Assembly (NCBI GenBank): GCA_002428995.1
Contig: DIYJ01000020.1
Coordinates: forward strand, 1 to 54,987
DNA length: 54,987 nt
Source: Flavobacteriales bacterium UBA6057
Lineage (GTDB): Bacteria > Bacteroidota > Bacteroidia > Flavobacteriales_G > Salibacteraceae
Direction of reading: 5' to 3'
The notes under the pieces were generated by a model, which was not told the DNA's origin, made no database searches, and saw nothing but the letters and a program-made list of their open reading frames with translations. Made by a program: the position numbers and the translations under genes. This document shows positions 41,892-49,979 of the stretch, in pieces. How positions within the stretch are numbered: position 1 is the stretch's first letter; every line of letters begins with the position of its first letter.

Positions 41892-43330
41892 GGATCATTC
41901 CAGCGGTCTTTCTGGCACTTTTTAGTGCACACGTTTTTGCAGCTTCCATACAAATTCAGGGCAACGGGATTGAGTACCGTGAAAAGACCCTGAAGGTGAT
42001 GAAGTATGAAGACCTTTTCACGTTTGAAGCGGAGACCATTGCCGAAACGCGGATTGGTGATGATGGCAACTTTAACATTGAGGTTCCAATCGAAGAAACA
42101 ACCCTGCTGCTCCTGAAGATTGGCCGCACCAATGCCCATCTGTTTGCAGAGCCTGGAGTGAAATACACGCTCATTCTGCCGCCACCGCCCATCGAAGAAC
42201 TGTACGATCTGGGGAAGGATCCTTTCATACTGCCGGAAGTATTCGAAACCGGTGGGAATATGAACCGATGGATCACCACTTTGGAACGAGACCTGAATGC
42301 TTTTGCCATGGCCAGCTCTATGGCCATCAACGCTTCAAGCAAGCAGGTGGCGCTGGAGCATCTCGAGGATGTAGTCGCGAAATATGAAGATGTGCAAGAT
42401 CCTTACTTCAGGGAATACCTTCAGTATCGTTCCATCGAGTTCAGAGCGGTACACGGAGGAGCTCGAAGCTCAAGCCTACTTCAGGAGTTTTTGGAATCAG
42501 GTGTCAACCATCAGCAGTTAAGCTTTTCCAATGCGCTGCACGCGCTGTTTTCAGAACACCTGGCCATCTACTCTATTCAAAGTTTCAGTGATTCAGCCCG
42601 CCTGGCCATCGAAAATGGTTCCTACGCTCTGCTCAATCAGGTCTTGCAGACCAACGCATCACTCAGCAATGACACCTTGCGGGAGCTGGTGATCATTACC
42701 GAACTAGCCAAGTTGACCCATGAAAGGAAGTATCCTTTGATGACTACCCTGGAGATCATGAAGGAGGCGCAAAACAGTACTCGGATACCGGAGCATCTCG
42801 TCATCCTCGAAAACACGATTGGTCAGCTTACCTACTTGATGGAAGGCACAGAAGCACCAAATTTTTCGTTCCAAAGTGTTGAGGGCGAAAACGTGGACCT
42901 CCGCACCTATCGAAACCGCGTAGTTTATGTCCAGTTTTTTGATCGACTGACTCCTGAAGCCCTACGGCAAATGAGTCTGATGAAAGTGCTGAAGAAAGGC
43001 TACGGAGAAGATATTGCCATGTTTAGCCTCAGCGTTGGCATGAGTGCGGCAGAGATCAAAAGCCTGAGTTCAAGGTATAAGTTTGGCTGGTTCTTTGGTT
43101 CCATCAATGATCCGGCTCTGGTCGCTGAGATTTACCGCCTTCGCTCCTACCCTGCTTATTTCCTGATTGACGAACAAGGCATGTTCATCGCTTCACCCGC
43201 ACCCATTCCGGGTGCAAGGATCGAGCGAAGGTTTGCTCAACTCTATGAAAAGAAGTATCCAGGAAGAAACAAGCCTTTTAAGCTTCAGCCACCGGAGGTG
43301 ACGGAAGAAGTTCCTCCCTTCAAAAAATGA
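41888..43330 (+). CDS. Exported thioredoxin-fold protein lacking the redox CXXC
   Basis: The 480-residue protein has a signal peptide (IIPAVFLALFSAHVFA, then A), an N-terminal DUF4369-like beta domain, a helical middle, and a C-terminal thioredoxin/TlpA-like domain (about 318-465; GTEAPNFSFQSVEGENVDLR, YFLIDEQGMFI). Where TlpA proteins carry WCPPC, this one has RLTPEA, so both cysteines are gone and thiol-disulphide exchange is not possible. It should act in the periplasm in a binding or structural role. It overlaps the coaD end by 4 bp and the NUDIX gene by 46 bp tail to tail. Confidence 0.85.
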   Translation: MRIIPAVFLALFSAHVFAASIQIQGNGIEYREKTLKVMKYEDLFTFEAETIAETRIGDDGNFNIEVPIEETTLLLLKIGRTNAHLFAEPGVKYTLILPPPPIEELYDLGKDPFILPEVFETGGNMNRWITTLERDLNAFAMASSMAINASSKQVALEHLEDVVAKYEDVQDPYFREYLQYRSIEFRAVHGGARSSSLLQEFLESGVNHQQLSFSNALHALFSEHLAIYSIQSFSDSARLAIENGSYALLNQVLQTNASLSNDTLRELVIITELAKLTHERKYPLMTTLEIMKEAQNSTRIPEHLVILENTIGQLTYLMEGTEAPNFSFQSVEGENVDLRTYRNRVVYVQFFDRLTPEALRQMSLMKVLKKGYGEDIAMFSLSVGMSAAEIKSLSSRYKFGWFFGSINDPALVAEIYRLRSYPAYFLIDEQGMFIASPAPIPGARIERRFAQLYEKKYPGRNKPFKLQPPEVTEEVPPFKK

Positions 43331-43932
43331 CCGATCACATCCTGAATGGATCGGTATGCCTGAGGTTTTAAAGCATCGACTAGTTCCAGATCCGCCCAAA
43401 TCGCCTGCGTGATGTCTTCTTCCAGCTGTGGATGTGGAGTTCGATCAGAGTCACAACGCATTTCATACCATACACTGCGCTTTATGGAAGTGACGCCTCG
43501 TTCCTCGTAAAGGTGATAGGTCTCAAAAGGCTCAGAAACGATCGAAAGCCCGCTGATTCCGCATTCCTCTTCCACCTCTCGAACGGCCGTTTCCTCCAGC
43601 GTCTCACCCTTCTCTATTTTGCCTTTGGGCAAATCCCAAAACCCTCTTCGGTGAATCATGAGCAAGTGTCCGGTTGGGTTCAACACAAACCCACCAGCTG
43701 CGACCACCACAGGCGCAACGGAAAACAATTCTTCCGCTAACGGAAGATCATCGGCAACATTGAAACAGAGGTCTGCTTCAAGCTCTGAACGTGTTAAAAC
43801 GCGAGCGGCCGACCGCAGCTCATCCAAGGTCTTCACCGGCTCACACGCCTCATTGCCACCTTTTGCCGAAAACCCTGATTTGCTAAAGGTTACAGCGCAA
43901 TCCTTGATGAAAAACTTATACTTTTGATGCAT
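43285..43932 (-). CDS. NUDIX hydrolase
   Basis: The 215-residue protein carries a clear Nudix box at about residues 104-126: GKIEKGE, then REVEEECGI (G-x5-E-x7-REVxEE). It is preceded by a Bacteroidetes-type N-terminal domain (QKYKFFIKDCAVTFSK) and GFWDLPKG. It hydrolyses a nucleoside diphosphate-X substrate; which one is unknown. The ATG (complement of 43930-43932) overlaps the pyrE ATG on the other strand at CATG, and the 3' end overlaps the thioredoxin-like gene by 46 bp, so both ends are shared. Confidence 0.92.
   Translation of the reverse strand: MHQKYKFFIKDCAVTFSKSGFSAKGGNEACEPVKTLDELRSAARVLTRSELEADLCFNVADDLPLAEELFSVAPVVVAAGGFVLNPTGHLLMIHRRGFWDLPKGKIEKGETLEETAVREVEEECGISGLSIVSEPFETYHLYEERGVTSIKRSVWYEMRCDSDRTPHPQLEEDITQAIWADLELVDALKPQAYRSIQDVIGHFLKGGTSSVTSGG
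43919..43926 (+). promoter_or_regulatory. -7 promoter element of pyrE, just before the start codon
   Basis: TACTTTTG fits TAnnTTTG and ends 4 nt before the pyrE ATG (43931), predicting a leaderless mRNA. It lies inside the first codons of the opposing NUDIX gene. No -33 TTTG at 18-22 bp is present. Confidence 0.45.
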
Positions 43933-44587
43933 GAATTACAGCTTCAACTCAGCGCACAAAGTAGCTGAGTTTTTACTTCAGATCAAAGCCATTCTTTTGC
44001 GTCCGGATGATCCCTTCAACTGGTCTTCAGGATGGCGCTCTCCTATCTACTGCGACAACCGAAAAACCCTTTCCTACCCACGCATCCGGACGTTCATTCG
44101 TCAGGAAATCGTGAAAACGATTGACGAGAACTTCGGGCGCCCTGATTTGATTGCCGGTGTAGCAACTGGCGGCATTCCGCAGGCAGCACTGGTAGCACAA
44201 GAGTTCGGCCTACCGCTTGTCTATGTAAGGCCTAAAGCCAAAGACCACGGAACGCAGGGACAGATCGAAGGTGTAGTTGAGTCTGGACAATCCGTTATCG
44301 TGATTGAAGATTTGGTGTCTACCGGACGAAGCAGTCTTTCAGCTGTAGATGTGCTCCGCGACAGCGGATGCATTGTTAAAGGCATGGTAGCCATCTTCAC
44401 CTATGGTTTTGAAGAAGCACGACAGAACTTCCTGGATCACAAGTGCCCGTTGGTAACCCTAACCGACTTTGAATCGCTGCTCGAAAAAGCGATCGAAACC
44501 AACTACATCAGTGAAGGCGATCTGGAATCTCTTCACGAATGGAAAAACAATCCTTCCACCTGGAAACAAACAAGCGCTGAATCGTGA
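43931..44587 (+). CDS. pyrE: Orotate phosphoribosyltransferase
   Basis: PyrE joins orotate and PRPP to form orotidine 5'-phosphate in pyrimidine synthesis. The 218-residue protein has FNWSSGWRSPIYCDNRKTLS near the N-terminus and the PRPP-binding loop VIVIEDLVSTGRSS (about 118-131). The N-terminus starting at 43931 aligns well with Bacteroidetes PyrE from memory, supporting this start. Its stop overlaps the GTG start of the SRPBCC gene (GTGA at 44584). Confidence 0.96.
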   Translation: MNYSFNSAHKVAEFLLQIKAILLRPDDPFNWSSGWRSPIYCDNRKTLSYPRIRTFIRQEIVKTIDENFGRPDLIAGVATGGIPQAALVAQEFGLPLVYVRPKAKDHGTQGQIEGVVESGQSVIVIEDLVSTGRSSLSAVDVLRDSGCIVKGMVAIFTYGFEEARQNFLDHKCPLVTLTDFESLLEKAIETNYISEGDLESLHEWKNNPSTWKQTSAES

Positions 44588-44982
44588 CCACTTTTGAAAG
44601 CGAAGTTTACGCCATTTCTTCTGACGCAGACGGTGTAAAAGACTTCTTATCCAACCTTGAAAATCTTGAGCATCTGCTGCCGCAGGATCGCATTGAGAAT
44701 GTGAAGCTTAGCAACTCTACAGCGTCTTTTAAGATCAAAGGCCTTGCTGAGATCAACATCGCACTGCAAGAAAGCTCTGCCGAGTTGATCGTTTACAGGA
44801 ATTCCAGTAAAAAGCCATTTCCCTTTGACTTAAAGGTGAACCTCACTGCTGAGGGAGACAAGACGCAAGCTCAGGTGTTTTTCGAAGCGGATATCAACAG
44901 CTTCATGGCGATGATGATGAAAACACCACTCACCAACTTCCTCAATTCACTGGGGAAGAACCTTGATCGTCACTTTCAATAG
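44584..44982 (+). CDS. SRPBCC (START-like) family protein
   Basis: The 132-residue protein has the small START/Bet v1-like pattern: N-terminal strand TTFESEVYAISSDADGVKDF, a middle of alternating strands (SFKIKGLAEINIALQE, ELIVYRN), and a long C-terminal helix (NSFMAMMMKTPLTNFLNSL). The family binds hydrophobic ligands; the ligand here is unknown. The start is GTG 44584, coupled to pyrE. The position between pyrE and birA is a common Bacteroidetes arrangement as I recall. Its end overlaps birA by 41 bp tail to tail. Confidence 0.85.
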   Translation: MTTFESEVYAISSDADGVKDFLSNLENLEHLLPQDRIENVKLSNSTASFKIKGLAEINIALQESSAELIVYRNSSKKPFPFDLKVNLTAEGDKTQAQVFFEADINSFMAMMMKTPLTNFLNSLGKNLDRHFQ

Positions 44983-45694
44983 ACAGAATGGAAGCATTGG
45001 CGTAGGAGTAAATGACATGCTCCTGCCTAAGCATCAGTTCTCCTTCCCGGCTTACTCCTTCCAGAACGCCTGAGATCTTCTGGCCTGATTGAGTCACCTC
45101 ACACCACTTTCCTCTTCCAAAAAGGTAGTGTGTGTATTGAGCATGAACCTCCTCAAAGCTCTGCTTCATGGTGTTTTTCAGAGCATTCAAAACTCCGTTC
45201 AGTACTACATCCAGATCGTAGATCAATCCAGTTTGCAAGCTGAGGGAAGTTGCGGTCCAGGGGAAATCATCGAACTCTCTTTGGTTCACATTGAGCCCAA
45301 TACCAATGATGCTTTGCTCGATGGCTTGTCGGGCCACCTGATTTTCGATGAGCAGCCCTGCCACCTTGTGCTGGTCAATCATGATATCATTGGGCCATTT
45401 GATAGACGGAGCCAAACCCTGCGCTTTGAGGAAATCACAAACCGCAACTGCGGTAGCCGCTGACACAAAAAACTGCTGTTCCACAGCCACCTGAACTTTC
45501 CTGAAAACCGTGCAAAGCAGATTCATCCCCGGATCACTCTGCCAACTTTTGGTTCGCTGCCCGCGACCGCTGCTTTGATAGGAAGCTACCACTGCCGTCC
45601 AGTCCGGAATGACACTTTGGCGCAACAGCTCGCTGGTATAGTTGTTGGTTGAGGTGGTTTCCGTCAATCTGATTATTTGACCGCCTGAATTCAT
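44942..45694 (-). CDS. birA: Biotin--[acetyl-CoA-carboxylase] ligase
   Basis: BirA attaches biotin to carrier-protein lysines via biotinyl-AMP. The protein of about 250 residues has TTSTNNYTSELL at the N-terminus, the biotin loop SYQSSGRGQRTKSWQS and SIKWPNDIMID. The N-terminal helix-turn-helix repressor domain of E. coli BirA is absent, so this is a class I ligase without DNA binding. ATG 45694 is chosen because the upstream part of the open frame (to 45766) is not conserved in character and would overlap the divergent rsfS region. Confidence 0.94.
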   Translation of the reverse strand: MNSGGQIIRLTETTSTNNYTSELLRQSVIPDWTAVVASYQSSGRGQRTKSWQSDPGMNLLCTVFRKVQVAVEQQFFVSAATAVAVCDFLKAQGLAPSIKWPNDIMIDQHKVAGLLIENQVARQAIEQSIIGIGLNVNQREFDDFPWTATSLSLQTGLIYDLDVVLNGVLNALKNTMKQSFEEVHAQYTHYLFGRGKWCEVTQSGQKISGVLEGVSREGELMLRQEHVIYSYANASILSIESDDQGSSPVN

Positions 45695-45741
45695 ATTGTG
45701 CAATCTATTGAGCAGCGGGCAAATGACGGAAATTGAATGAT

Positions 45742-45749
45742 TAACTTTG
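45742..45749 (+). promoter_or_regulatory. -7 promoter element upstream of rsfS
   Basis: TAACTTTG fits TAnnTTTG in the 82-bp divergent gap between birA and rsfS. It overlaps the TTG at 45747, so if used, translation must start downstream (ATT 45753 or GTG 45777). No -33 TTTG is apparent. Confidence 0.4.
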
Positions 45750-46133
45750 AATATTAATAAGGACAAAGCGCCCTACGTGAGTGTAGCATCAGAACAACTT
45801 ACTCAGCATGTCATCGATGGCATCCTGGAACGGAAAGGATTAGAGATCACCAAAATGGACATGCGCTCCCTCGGAAATTCAATCTGCGACTTCTTCATCA
45901 TCTGCCACGGAACGTCAAACCGTCAGGTGGAGGCTATTGCAGAATCGGTTGAGGAGCAAGTGAGGAAACAAACGGGCGAGAAGCCCGTTCATCGAGAAGG
46001 CTATGCCAGCGCTGAATGGATCCTTCTTGATTTTGTTGATGTAATCGTACATGTTTTTCAAAAGCCTGTACGGGAACATTATGCACTTGAAGAACTCTGG
46101 GCTGATGCAGTCACAGAAGAAATAGTAGAATAA
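45747..46133 (+). CDS. rsfS: Ribosomal silencing factor RsfS (Iojap family)
   Basis: RsfS binds L14 and blocks subunit joining when nutrients are scarce. The protein (up to 128 residues) has the family core: MDMRSLGNSICDFFIICHGT, NRQVEAIAESVEEQV, EGYASAEWILLDFVDVIVHV and FQKPVREHYALEELW. The start is uncertain: TTG 45747 is the first codon after an in-frame stop but overlaps a -7 element, so GTG 45777 (118 residues) is a serious alternative. It heads the rsfS-ftsH-DUF2007-cdsA-psd run, with ftsH 21 bp downstream. Confidence 0.93.
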   Translation: MNINKDKAPYVSVASEQLTQHVIDGILERKGLEITKMDMRSLGNSICDFFIICHGTSNRQVEAIAESVEEQVRKQTGEKPVHREGYASAEWILLDFVDVIVHVFQKPVREHYALEELWADAVTEEIVE

Positions 46134-46154
46134 ACATTATTGCGGAGAGAGGAA

Positions 46155-48272
46155 ATGAGTGAGGAAAAAGATTTAAAGTCGCCCGGAGGATCAAGAGACT
46201 CCAAGGGCAAAAAGAGAAAGCCGGCCCCCAAAAGACAGTTCAACCCTTATTGGATCTACGTAGTTATTGCTGTGATCCTGATATCTCAACTGATGTTCAG
46301 CTTCAGTTCCGGGGCTGACAAGGTTTTGTGGGATGACTTGGTGGATAACATGCTTGTGCCAGGGGATGTAAAGCGCATCAACGTGGTCAAGTATGAAAGT
46401 ATTGCCGAGGTTTACATCAAGGAGGACGCGCTGAAGAAGGAACAGTATGAGAAGGTTCGCAAGAAGACCTTCGGCCAAATCCCTAACCCAGGGCCGCATT
46501 ACATCTTCCCGATTGGGAACATGGACAAATTTGGTGAGCGACTGGAAGCTGCACAGGAAGGCATCCCTGAGGAGCAGCGCATCAAAGAAGAATACGATCT
46601 CCGTCAAAACTGGGGTGGAGAAGCACTGAGCTGGCTCATCCCACTGGCGCTGATGATTGGTCTCTGGATTTTCATCATGCGCAGAATGAGTGGAGGTGGT
46701 GGTCCAGGCGCCCAAATCTTCAACATTGGCAAGTCCAAGGCAGTCCTGTTCGACAAGAACACATCTGTGAAGGTTTCCTTCCAGGATGTAGCTGGCCTAG
46801 AAGAAGCCAAGGAAGAAATTCAGGAAGTGGTAGACTTCCTCAAAAACCCTGATCGGTATACGGCACTAGGAGCTCACATTCCAAAAGGAGTGCTGCTCGT
46901 AGGCCCTCCGGGAACAGGTAAGACACTTCTTGCCAAAGCGGTGGCGGGAGAGGCTCAAGTTCCTTTCTTTTCACTTTCCGGTTCTGACTTCGTGGAAATG
47001 TTTGTGGGCGTTGGAGCTTCCAGAGTTCGAGACCTCTTCAAGCAAGCAAAAGAGAAAGCACCTTCCATCATCTTCATCGATGAAATTGATGCAATCGGCC
47101 GAGCAAGGGGTAAAAGCATTCAACAAGGAGCCAACGATGAGCGAGAAAACACATTGAACCAGCTTCTGACAGAAATGGACGGTTTTGGAACCAACAGCGG
47201 TGTGATCCTTATGGGAGCTACTAACCGTGCAGACGTTCTCGATCGCGCCCTTCTTCGCCCTGGTAGATTTGATCGTCAGATCTACGTAGACATGCCAGAC
47301 CTGAACGAGCGTAAGGAGATCTTTAAGGTGCACCTAAAGCCATTGAAGCTGGACGATAAGGTGGACATCGAATTCCTGGCCAAGCAGACTCCTGGATTTT
47401 CTGGAGCAGACATTGCCAACATCTGTAACGAGGCAGCTCTGATCGCTGCCCGAAGAAATAAGAAGCAGGTTGAGAAGCAGGATTTTATTGATGCCGTAGA
47501 TAGAGTAGTAGCAGGTTTAGAGAAGAAGAGCCGCATCATTACTCCCAAGGAAAAGAGAGCCATTGCCTATCACGAAGCTGGTCATGCTGCAGTAAGCTGG
47601 TTGGTTGAACATGCTTCGCCTTTGGTGAAGGTGACCATTGTGCCACGAGGTCGTTCGTTGGGTGCTGCATGGTACCTTCCTGAAGAACGTCAGTTGACAA
47701 CCAAAAACCAGATTCTGGATGAAATGTGTGCTGCGCTAGGCGGCCGTGCTTCAGAGGAAATCGTATTCGATGAAGTATCGACAGGAGCCCTTAGTGATCT
47801 CGAAAAGATTACCAAGCAAGCTTACGCGATGGTCTCCGTTTATGGCCTGAACGACAGTGTTGGAAACATCAGCTTCTACGACAGCAGCGGACAGAGTGAC
47901 TACAGTTTCCAGCGTCCATACAGCGAGAAGACTGCCGAGCTTATTGACGCGGAAGTCAAGAAGATTGTAGACGATGCTTACGAGCGTACAAAGAAGATTT
48001 TGCGAGACAACAGAGCCAAGCTGGATCAGCTAGCTGAGTTGTTGTTGGAGAAAGAGGTTATTTTTAAGGAAGATATGGAACGCATCTTCGGAAAGCGTCC
48101 ATTCAAGAAAGATGAGGAACCTCTGATCCACGATGGTGATGGAAAAAAAGCACCAGGAGCAACAACAAATGGTGTTGGATCATCCCCAAAGGTTGAGCCT
48201 GTAAAAGACTCTGAACCTACCAGTGCAGAGGAGCCTACAGGCAAAACTGACACTAATGAACCAACCACCTGA
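46155..48272 (+). CDS. ftsH: ATP-dependent zinc metalloprotease FtsH
   Basis: FtsH is the membrane-bound AAA+ protease that degrades misfolded membrane and short-lived cytosolic proteins. The protein of about 705 residues has a transmembrane helix (YWIYVVIAVILISQLMF), a periplasmic loop and a second helix (WLIPLALMIGLWIFIM). Then come the AAA+ domain with Walker A GPPGTGKT (about 250-257) and Walker B FIDEIDAIG, and the zinc site HEAGH (about 473-477). A disordered acidic tail closes it. ATG 46155 is preferred to the in-frame TTG 46140. Its end overlaps the DUF2007 gene by 17 bp. Confidence 0.96.
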   Translation: MSEEKDLKSPGGSRDSKGKKRKPAPKRQFNPYWIYVVIAVILISQLMFSFSSGADKVLWDDLVDNMLVPGDVKRINVVKYESIAEVYIKEDALKKEQYEKVRKKTFGQIPNPGPHYIFPIGNMDKFGERLEAAQEGIPEEQRIKEEYDLRQNWGGEALSWLIPLALMIGLWIFIMRRMSGGGGPGAQIFNIGKSKAVLFDKNTSVKVSFQDVAGLEEAKEEIQEVVDFLKNPDRYTALGAHIPKGVLLVGPPGTGKTLLAKAVAGEAQVPFFSLSGSDFVEMFVGVGASRVRDLFKQAKEKAPSIIFIDEIDAIGRARGKSIQQGANDERENTLNQLLTEMDGFGTNSGVILMGATNRADVLDRALLRPGRFDRQIYVDMPDLNERKEIFKVHLKPLKLDDKVDIEFLAKQTPGFSGADIANICNEAALIAARRNKKQVEKQDFIDAVDRVVAGLEKKSRIITPKEKRAIAYHEAGHAAVSWLVEHASPLVKVTIVPRGRSLGAAWYLPEERQLTTKNQILDEMCAALGGRASEEIVFDEVSTGALSDLEKITKQAYAMVSVYGLNDSVGNISFYDSSGQSDYSFQRPYSEKTAELIDAEVKKIVDDAYERTKKILRDNRAKLDQLAELLLEKEVIFKEDMERIFGKRPFKKDEEPLIHDGDGKKAPGATTNGVGSSPKVEPVKDSEPTSAEEPTGKTDTNEPTT

Positions 48273-48483
48273 CGACTGGGTCATCGTTTTCCGCTCTACC
48301 TCCGAATTCGAAGTAGATGTTGTGAAGGCCATGCTTGCTGACAGCGGCATCAACGCTGAAATGATCAATTCTCACGACCACACCTTTGAAGGCTCCAACC
48401 TTACAAAGGAGATTGGCCTGTACGTTCATAAAAACGACCTTGAAAGTGCTCAGAAGGTCATAAAAGCAGCAGACGTTGAGTGA
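48256..48483 (+). CDS. DUF2007 (putative signal transducing) protein
   Basis: The protein of about 75 residues has the short DUF2007 fold: WVIVFRSTSEFEVDVVKAML (first strand-helix), DSGINAEMINSHDHTF, and ending LYVHKNDLESAQKVIKAAD. DUF2007 is a ferredoxin-like small domain often fused or adjacent to other genes; its role is unknown. The start is ATG 48256, overlapping the ftsH tail (MNQPPDDW). It overlaps the cdsA start by 8 bp, tying it into the ftsH-cdsA transcript. Confidence 0.82.
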   Translation: MNQPPDDWVIVFRSTSEFEVDVVKAMLADSGINAEMINSHDHTFEGSNLTKEIGLYVHKNDLESAQKVIKAADVE

Positions 48484-49306
48484 ATTGTGGAAGAGGATCC
48501 TGTCCTCCATCGTATTTGTGGCCCTGATTCTTGGGCCACTTTTCATTGATGCCCTTGTAGCCTTTGTCGTTTACGGATTGCTTGGCTTTCTCACCTACCT
48601 GGAATTTGGTCGATTGGTAAAGAAAGGAGAGCACGGCATTAAACCAGGCTGGGTCACGGGAGCATGGATCTATACACTGGTTGCCGTAGCACTGTTGGGA
48701 ATCGTTGTTGGACTGAAAACCAACGTGCACTGGATCGTTACCCTGGCGATGGGAGGACTCATGCTAGGCATGGCGCGAGAAGTATTCAGAACTCCTTTTC
48801 AACCCCTCAACATCGCAGCCGAACTGTTCGGAGCCATTTACTGTGCTGCCGGATTCTGGGGTATGACTTACTTCTTTGCTATCCGTCAGGATCTGAATAC
48901 GCTCTGGCTGCCGATATCGGCATTCTTGCTGATCTGGGTGAATGACAGCGCAGCATACCTGTTCGGAAGAAAAATCGGTAAAACACCCTTGATTCCTAAG
49001 GTATCACCCAAGAAAACGATCGAAGGAAGTGTGGCCGGACTGCTCACTGCGCTTTTGGCAGGAGCTGGGTTGAGCTTTATTCCAAACATGCCTCCCTTAC
49101 CTGTGATGTTGGGAATGGCGCTTGTCAGCGTGGTATTTGGTAGCATAGGTGACCTCTTTGAAAGTATCCTTAAGCGCTCAGTTGGCGTAAAGGATTCTGG
49201 GACATTCCTTCCTGGCCACGGAGGCTTTTTAGACCGTTTTGATGCAATGTTGATGGCTGTTCCAGCACTCATTGTTTACTTTGAGTTCGTTCTCCCAAAA
49301 CACTAA
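48476..49306 (+). CDS. cdsA: Phosphatidate cytidylyltransferase
   Basis: CdsA makes CDP-diacylglycerol from phosphatidate and CTP at the inner membrane. The 276-residue protein has about eight membrane segments and ends with the family signature: LISVW-like WVNDSAAYLFGRKIGKTPL, VSPKKTIEGSVAG, and SIGDLFESILKRSVGVKDSG followed by LPGHGGFLDRFDA. The start is TTG 48476 (or TTG 48485); no ATG is available. It lies directly before psd, giving two steps of phospholipid synthesis in one transcript. Confidence 0.95.
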   Translation: MSELWKRILSSIVFVALILGPLFIDALVAFVVYGLLGFLTYLEFGRLVKKGEHGIKPGWVTGAWIYTLVAVALLGIVVGLKTNVHWIVTLAMGGLMLGMAREVFRTPFQPLNIAAELFGAIYCAAGFWGMTYFFAIRQDLNTLWLPISAFLLIWVNDSAAYLFGRKIGKTPLIPKVSPKKTIEGSVAGLLTALLAGAGLSFIPNMPPLPVMLGMALVSVVFGSIGDLFESILKRSVGVKDSGTFLPGHGGFLDRFDAMLMAVPALIVYFEFVLPKH

Positions 49307-49307
49307 C

Positions 49308-49979
49308 ATGAAGTTCCACAAAGAAGGACGAGCGTCCATCATCATAGCAGCACTGGTTTGCATTCTCATTGTTGTTGTTACCAATTACTTTTTTGGAGAC
49401 ATGCCGAAAGTCATGGGTCTTGCGCTTGCCGTAAGCATGGCGATCATGTTGCTGATACTACAGTTTTTCCGCTCACCCAGAAGACGAATGCTCACCATGA
49501 ATGGAAGCATTATAGCTCCGGCTGATGGAAAGGTGGTGGTGATCGAAGAAACTCATGACGAAGAATACTTCAAAGGCCCGGTAACCCAGGTTTCCATCTT
49601 CATGTCACCACTTAATGTACACATCAACTGGTATCCGATTTCCGGTAAGGTGGTCTATTCAAAGTATCACCCTGGGAAGTACCTCGTAGCATGGCACCCT
49701 AAGTCTTCCACAGACAATGAACGCCACTCGGTGGTCATCCAAAACGAAGAATATGGTGAGATTCTGGTAAAGCAAATTGCGGGAGCTCTGGCGCGCAGGA
49801 TTGTCAACTATTCCAAAGAAGGAGATGCGGCCGTTCAATCCAAAGAGATGGGATTCATCAAATTTGGAAGCCGCGTGGATTTATTGTTCCCGACTGACGC
49901 CAATATCGAGGTGAAGTTGGAGGAAAAGCCCGTAGGTGGGCAAACCATCATCGCACATCTAAAGAAGAAGGCCTCGTAG
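49308..49979 (+). CDS. psd: Phosphatidylserine decarboxylase (short type)
   Basis: Psd decarboxylates phosphatidylserine to phosphatidylethanolamine. The proenzyme of about 223 residues has two N-terminal membrane helices and the catalytic core SIIAPADGKVVVIEE, VSIFMSPLNVHINWYP and, near the C-terminus, GFIKFGSRVDLLFP. The GS in FGSRVD is the self-cleavage site that forms the pyruvoyl group in the short (PSD-A) class. ATG 49308 gives a good start; the frame upstream overlaps cdsA. It converges with the HAD gene, overlapping by 21 bp. Confidence 0.95.
   Translation: MKFHKEGRASIIIAALVCILIVVVTNYFFGDMPKVMGLALAVSMAIMLLILQFFRSPRRRMLTMNGSIIAPADGKVVVIEETHDEEYFKGPVTQVSIFMSPLNVHINWYPISGKVVYSKYHPGKYLVAWHPKSSTDNERHSVVIQNEEYGEILVKQIAGALARRIVNYSKEGDAAVQSKEMGFIKFGSRVDLLFPTDANIEVKLEEKPVGGQTIIAHLKKKAS

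Noticed and set aside
45694..45766. Longer N-terminus for birA (start at 45766)
   Set aside because: The extra 24 residues have no BirA character and would overlap the rsfS promoter; ATG 45694 directly precedes the conserved region.
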